Shown here: piece by piece, positions 59,088-64,000 of the stretch | Numbering within the stretch: the first letter of the stretch is position 1 | Layout of the letters: the number at the start of each line of letters is the position of its first letter | From: CAVXFS01 sp963761115 | GTDB lineage: Bacteria; Pseudomonadota; Gammaproteobacteria; Burkholderiales; Gallionellaceae | Direction of reading: 5' to 3' | Assembly (NCBI GenBank): GCA_963761115.1 | Contig: CAVXFS010000003.1 | Span: 666,211-730,210, forward strand | Length of the DNA: 64,000 bases | Notes under the pieces: model-generated | The model's database searches: none | Seen by the model: only the letters and a program-made list of their open reading frames with translations | Told to the model about the DNA's origin: nothing | Made by a program: the position numbers and the translations under genes

Positions 59088-59711
59088 TCAATCATTGCCC
59101 GTCTGTCCGATCACGCCGCGCTCGCGCAATAACCCGATGACCTTGGCCACTGAATCCTCCAAAGACAGGCCGCCGGTATCCACAACCAACTCCGGATCTA
59201 CCGGTTCTTCATATGGTGAGGAGATCCCGGTGAAGTTTTTGATCTCGCCTGTGCGGGCGCGTTTGTAGAGTCCCTTTACATCCCTCTGTTCGCAGATATC
59301 CAGCGGGCAGCGGCAATAGATTTCGAGAAATTCACCATGCGGCACCAGCGAACGCACTTTCTCACGGTCGGAACGGAACGGGGAAATAAATGCGGTCAAG
59401 TGCAATCACGCCGGCTTCGAGGAACAGCTTGGCCATTTCTCCGACGCGGCGGATATTCTCGATGCGGTCTTCCGCTGAAAATCCCAGATCGGAACAAAGC
59501 CCGTGACGCACATTGTCGCCATCGAAGGTAAAAGTGCGGCATCCATCTGGTGCAGGTGTTCCTCGACCGGATGTGCCAGCGTGGATTTGCCGGCACCGGA
59601 AAGCCCCGTGAACCACAGCATCACACTTCGGTGCCCATTTAACGCTTCACGCCGTTCGCGTGTCACCGTGGCATGGTGCCACACAACATTGCTGGATTTA
59701 TTTTGATTCAT
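59088..59711 (-). CDS. cysC: Adenylylsulfate kinase (frameshifted)
   Basis: About 206 residues. Makes PAPS from APS in sulfate activation. P-loop WFTGLSGAGKSTLA, then FDGDNVRHGLCSDLGFS, the DRIENIRRVGEMAKLFLEAG segment, FISPFRSDR and the C-terminal KNFTGISSPYEEPVDPEL. Frames change near 59545 and 59400. A stand-alone cysC, without cysD/N nearby, may supply PAPS for sulfation of surface polysaccharide; the neighbouring manC makes this plausible but unproven. Confidence 0.88.
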
Positions 59712-59775
59712 TGCGTCTCCGAATAACGAGCGCTGACGAAGGCGGGCGCATTCCGCTGTGACCGATTATGCCCCA

Positions 59776-61199
59776 TCAGCGCCCATAGATATCTTCGAAT
59801 CGCACGATGTCGTCCTCACCCAGATATTCCCCGCTTTGCACTTCGATCATTACCAGATCGACAACACCGGGGTTTTCCAGGCGGTGTTTATGGCCTGCCG
59901 GGAATATAGGTGGACTCGTCGGTATTGATGAACAGTTCCTGCTCGCCGTTGACGACCCTTGCCATGCCGCTGACCACGACCCAGTGCTCGCTGCGATGAT
60001 GATGCATCTGCAGGCTGAGGCGGCCCGCCGGTTTGACCACGATGCGCTTGATCTTGAAACGCGGACCTTCTTCCAGCACCGTGTAAGTTCCCCAGGGACG
60101 GTGCACTGTAGTGTGCAGCTTGTGCGTTTCATGGCCTTCGGCCTTGAGACGCGCGTAGAGAAGTTTTACGTCCTGGGCGCGACTGCGGTCTGCAACCAGT
60201 AACGCATCCGGGGTATCGATCATGATAAGATTATCGACTCCTACTGCGCCGACGATACGCTGCTTGCTCTGGATATAACAGTTGCTGACATCATGCAGCA
60301 TGACTTCGCCCGCAATGCGGTTGCCGTCGGTATCAGGTGCGGTGAGTTCACCAATCGCGTTCCAGGAGCCGATGTCGCTCCAGCCGATATCGCAAGGCAC
60401 CACGGCAACATTTCCTGGACTTTTCCATGACGGCATAGTCGATGGAGTCGTCGGGTACGCGAGCGAAAGATTTCCGGTTCGAGTTCGATCCGGGTTTGGC
60501 TTTTCCCTCACCCGGCGGGATTGTTCGAGGCAGGCGCGGGTGGCAGCCAAAATTTCCGGGCAGTGCAGTCTGCATTTCGCGCAGCATGGTTCCCGCAGAG
60601 AAGCAGAACATGCCTGAGTTCCACAGGTAATTGCCGGATTCCACATACTCGCGGGCTGTTTCAAGGCTGGGCTTCTCGACGAAGCGCACCACCTTGTTGC
60701 CATCTGCTTCGATATAGCCGTAGCCGGTTTCGGGTGATTTTGGCTGGATGCCGAAGGTGACCAGCTTTCCCTGTGCGGCCAATTGCATCGCCTCCGCAAC
60801 GGCCGTGGAAAACGCGGGTTGATCGGTAATCAGATGATCTGCGGCCAGCACCAGCAGTAGCGCGTCATCACCAAGGCTGGCCGCCACTTGCAGTGCAGCC
60901 GCAGCAATGGCGGGAGCAGTGTTGCGGCCAAAGGGTTCAAGGATGAAATTGTTGGGAAGGTCTTTGTAACGGGTGCCGGCAACCTCGCGGTACTCGTCTT
61001 CGGTCTTGAAGAAGAGCTCGCGGTTGGTAACGGTCAGGGTCTCGGCCACATCCGGCAAAGATACACCGCGCAGCCAGGCTTTTTGCAGCAGGCTTTGTCC
61101 GTCCGCCAGGCGAATAAACGGCTTGGGATGCAACTCACGTGAAACCGGCCAGAGCCTTGAACCTGCTCCGCCGCACAGAATCGTCGGGATCAATTTCAT
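59776..61199 (-). CDS. manC: Mannose-1-phosphate guanylyltransferase/mannose-6-phosphate isomerase (frameshifted)
   Basis: About 475 residues. Bifunctional enzyme for GDP-mannose. Nucleotidyltransferase N-terminus IPTILCGGAGSRLWPVSREL, PKPFIRL, FILEPFGRNTAPAIAAAAL, FVEKPSLETA and LWNSGMFCFSA; the type II isomerase C-terminus has HRPWGTYTVLEEGPRFKIKR, RLSLQMHHHRSEHWVVVSG and YIPAGHKHRLENPG with the zinc-binding histidines. Frames change near 60540, 60425 and 59895. Probably provides sugar for LPS or exopolysaccharide. Confidence 0.9.
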
Positions 61200-61295
61200 A
61201 AATTAATAGTAGTTATGTTAATGCTTTGACGGCGTGATTGTACTTAGTTACTCGCGGGAGGAGCAAGAAAAGCATCAATCACCAAAGCCGGGATG

Positions 61296-61340
61296 TTGAC
61301 ATTAGTTCCAACTAGAACTATTATGACTTCCAGTCAGAAC
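61296..61340 (+). promoter_or_regulatory. Promoter with MarR operator in the spacer
   Basis: TTGACA (61296-61301), 17-bp spacer, TATTAT (61319-61324). A perfect inverted repeat TAGTTC-N6-GAACTA (61303-61320) occupies the spacer and touches both boxes. A further GAACTA half-site is at 61336-61341. Placement upstream of the marR start (61355) indicates autorepression. Confidence 0.75.
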
Positions 61341-61354
61341 TAACCTGCTGAATT

Positions 61355-61802
61355 ATGCCTTCTCCGACATTTTTACCGCTAATGCGTGAGTTGTCCCGCA
61401 CTTACCAGGCCTTGGAAGTTTATTCGTCGGCGCATGTGCGTACGCTTGGCCTGACGCCTGCGCAATTCGATATTGTCGCCACCCTGGGCAACACCCCGGG
61501 CATGACGGCCAGGGAGTTGGGCGAGAAAACGCTGATCACCAAAGGCACGCTGACCGGTGTAGTGGATCGCCTGGTGGAAAAAAAACTGGTGCGACGGATA
61601 GCATTGCCCAGCGACGGACGCTGCCAGATCGTTCAACTGACAACCCAGGGGGAAAAATTATTTGCGCGCATTTTCCCGGCTCACCTGGCGCACATGGAGC
61701 GCGCCTTCGCTCCATTGTCGCAGAAAGAGCTGAACGGGATGACCGAGAGTCTGCACCGCTTGCGCGGGAGTGCTTGCGGCCGCGCACAGCAGCAAGGAGT
61801 AG
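61355..61802 (+). CDS. MarR-family transcriptional regulator (one frameshift at the end)
   Basis: About 148 residues. Helical dimer domain at both ends, winged helix in the middle: LTPAQFDIVATLGNTPGMTA, ELGEKTLITKGTLTGVVDRL, and the wing RRIALPSDGRCQIVQLTTQG. Near 61768 the frame shifts; the corrected tail AGVLAAAHSSKE ends at TAG 61800. It likely represses its own promoter through the TAGTTC-N6-GAACTA operator and may also control the CDGSH gene downstream. The ligand is unknown. Confidence 0.88.
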
Positions 61803-61925
61803 TTGAAGACTTGGAAGTGAGAAGAGAAGAACTTGATGCTGGCATGGTCCACTCCCGCAGAGGGCCCACCCAAAAGGTGGGGAAATTTTGTATCGGTGTA
61901 TCAATTTAATATAAGGAGTTTCAAG

Positions 61926-62171
61926 ATGTCAGACAAGCAAGCTGTTATCGCTCAAAAATCCCCGTTTGCCGTTGAAGTGGAAGCCGGCAAAAGCTACTGG
62001 TGGTGCGCCTGCGGCAAAAGCGCCACACAGCCGTTCTGTGATGGCAGCCACAAGGGCAGCGAATTCATCCCGGTCGAATACAAGGCAGGAAAATCGGAAG
62101 CCGTATATTTTTGCGGCTGCAAGCACAGCGGCAACGGCGCGCTGTGCGACGGTACGCATAAAAAACTCTGA
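61926..62171 (+). CDS. Dual CDGSH iron-sulfur domain protein
   Basis: 81 residues, AAGGAG 8 nt before ATG. Two CDGSH-type [2Fe-2S] motifs: CACGKSATQPFCDGSHKG and CGCKHSGNGALCDGTHKK, each with three cysteines and one histidine. Such small proteins are cytosolic cluster carriers or redox proteins. The gene follows marR by 124 bp and is probably in its regulatory circuit. The 220 bp after it contain nothing I can identify before kup. Confidence 0.9.
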   Translation: MSDKQAVIAQKSPFAVEVEAGKSYWWCACGKSATQPFCDGSHKGSEFIPVEYKAGKSEAVYFCGCKHSGNGALCDGTHKKL

Positions 62172-62394
62172 GGCTGAATCGACTGGGGCGCTAACCGGGC
62201 CCCACAGCAATCCCGGTATTTAGGGTTGTGCCTGTTGTTTCGAGTCCGACATGAACGGCTTCGTCGGATATCAGGGCGGCACGTAAAGTGCACCCCTTGA
62301 ATTATCAGGGATTATCCGGCAGGAAGCTTCCGGTGATTGCGTTCGACAACACAGGCGTAGAGTGCCGCCGCATTCTGCACAGTGAACGGTTGGA

Positions 62395-64000
62395 ATGAGC
62401 GGGACAAAAACGAAACAACAAGCTTCCCCCCCTCGTGGTGGGCGCGATAGGCGTGGTGTATGGCGACATCGGTACCAGCCCGCTGTACGCAATACAGGCA
62501 ACCTTTGCCGGCCCCCATCCACTTCCGGTTGTCGAGCCAATATCCTGGGCGTACTGTCGGTGATGTTCTGGACCATCATGCTTCTGGTTTCGTTCAAATA
62601 CGTAACCATCATCCTGCGTGCGGATAACAACGGCGAAGGCGGATCATGGCCTTGCTGGCTTTGGTGAGTGAGCTGACCGCGCGGTCACCCGAAAATAAAA
62701 TGGTTCGCCACCGCGCTCGGTGTGTTTGCCGCCGCGCTGTTCTTTGGCGACGGCATGATAACTCCGGCGATATCGGTTCTGTCTGCAGTCGAGGGGATGG
62801 AGTTGGCTTCTCAACATTTCAAATACTTCATACTACCCATCACGGTTCTCATATTGACCGGCCTGTTCTTCATCCAGAAGCGCGGCACAAGTACAGTAGG
62901 CATGGCATTCGGCCCGATCATGATCATCTGGTTTGTTTGCCTCGCAGGATTCGGCACATAGATTCCATCGCAAGATACCCGCATATTTTATCGGCGCTTA
63001 ACCCCGTCTATGCCTGGCAATTTTTAACAGCAGATCCACGGATCGTATCCTTTCGCACTTGGCGCTATCGTGCTTGTGATCACCGGAGGGGAGGCGCTGT
63101 ATGCCGACATGGGCCATTTCGGCAAATTCCCGATACGCTTTGCATGGTTTTCTTTCGTGCTGCCAGCGCTGGTGTTGAATTACTTCGGTCAAGGCGCGCT
63201 GCTGCTGCATGATCCGAAAGCCATCGCAAATCCGTTCTATCTGCTCGCCCCCGCCTGGGCGCTGGTGCCCATGGTATTGCTGGCGACCGCGGCGACCATC
63301 ATCGCCTCGCAAGCGGTGATATCCGGAGCATACTCAATAGCGCATCAATCCGTGCAAATGGGTTTTCTGCCGCGCATGGAAATTCGACAGACTTCCGATC
63401 AGGCACAAGGGCAAATCTATGTGCCGTTTACCAACTGGATACTTTATCTGGCGGTAGTCTTTCTGGTATTTGTCTTCCAGAGTTCCAATAACCTGGCGGC
63501 GGCCTATGGTATTGCCGTCACCGGGACCATGACCATTACCACCATACTGATCGGTTTCGTCGTCGTGCTGCAGTGGCGCTGGCCAATGCTTATTGCGATA
63601 CCCATGATCGCAATTCTGTTGATCGTCGACTTGACTTATTTTGCTGCAAATACCCTTAAAATTCCTCAAGGCGGATGGTTCCCACTGGGTGTGGCGTTGA
63701 TTTCCTTTACCGTTCTCACCACATGGAAACGCGGTAGAAAATTGATGTTCGTACAAGTCACTCACCTGACAGTGCCCTTGCAAGCGATCATTGACGATGT
63801 AGGTAATATGCCAAGAGTAAGCGGTACGGCAGTATTCCTCACTCCTATGGGGGATGGGGCGCCGTCTGCCATGTTGCACAACCTGAAACACAATCACGTG
63901 CTGCACGAACGCAACATACTGCTGACAGTGGTGGTCGAGGACAAACCCTATGTCACAAGGGGCAATCGATATTTGATCAATGATCTGGGTAAAAACTTCT
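62395..64000 (+). CDS. kup: KUP-family potassium uptake protein, N-terminal part (frameshifted, runs off window)
   Basis: Over 530 residues present; the C-terminus lies beyond the window. Typical Kup sequence: VVGAIGVVYGDIGTSPLYAI, LSVMFWTIMLLVSFKYVTII, RADNNGEGG, FFGDGMITPAISVLSAVEG, ITGGEALYADMGHFGKFPI, VLNYFGQGALLL, ISGAYSIAHQSVQMGFLPR and, in the cytoplasmic tail, FLTPMGDGAPSAML. Frame changes occur near 62432 (a C7 run), 62530, 62645, 62700, 62960 and 63050; after that the frame is open to the end. It imports K+ with protons. Confidence 0.9.

Overview
The window is chromosomal DNA from a betaproteobacterium, most likely a member of the Nitrosomonadales close to the Gallionellaceae. This is inferred from gene order and product types: the rplM-rpsI-argC ... 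erpA ... anmK-M23 peptidase-tyrS block, the rpsU-yqeY-dnaG-rpoD block, the DUF6502/FecR pair, several c-type cytochromes and the bufferin genes. No rRNA gene is present to confirm it. Base composition is moderately GC-rich, except for an AT-rich patch just after the tRNA gene at 44.7 kb.

Region by region. 0-5 kb: end of a multihaem cytochrome, a TPR/beta-barrel protein, a decayed outer-membrane protein, then DUF6502 and FecR-type genes behind two operator-like palindromes. 5-8 kb: folA-thyA, and an M17 aminopeptidase divergent from them. 8-13 kb: DUF5996, a PatB-type PLP enzyme and an ergothioneine operon (DUF427-egtB-egtD). 13-16 kb: thioredoxin-like protein, acylphosphatase, a 41-codon internally deleted mscL, an NRAMP-family transporter, a methyltransferase and a cytochrome c'-like protein. 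17-25 kb: GspE-family ATPase, YqaA, DUF4197, lpdA, proA, trpC, coq7 and OsmC, with two inverted-repeat elements nearby. 26-38 kb: the conserved rplM-to-tyrS block, into which a histone-deacetylase-family gene and a divergent Pat-type protein acetyltransferase are inserted. 38-45 kb: Ser/Thr kinase, rpsU-yqeY-dnaG-rpoD and a CAT-anticodon tRNA.

The most notable content is at 45.7-48.7 kb and 54.7-58.9 kb. The first is a bufferin cluster: two DUF2282 precursors flanking an MNIO enzyme (BufB), its partner BufC and a DoxX membrane protein. The second is an ECF sigma factor and DUF1109/NrsF anti-sigma pair, divergent from a secreted methionine-sulfoxide repair operon (msrB-dipZ-msrA). The bufferin operon and the msr operon each carry the same promoter pattern, TGTAACC-N16-CGAATA, which resembles the SigF promoter known from Caulobacter. 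The two loci therefore look like one envelope metal/oxidant stress regulon, with copper-type metallophores on one side and protein repair on the other. 48.7-54.6 kb between them holds two cyclic-di-GMP proteins and prfC. 59-64 kb: cysC, manC, a MarR regulator, a CDGSH protein and the start of kup.

More than 20 otherwise well-conserved genes are broken by single-base indels, many in homopolymers, while essential genes such as rpoD, dnaG and prfC are intact. I read these as sequencing or assembly errors. For such genes I give the span of the whole gene and state where the frame changes.
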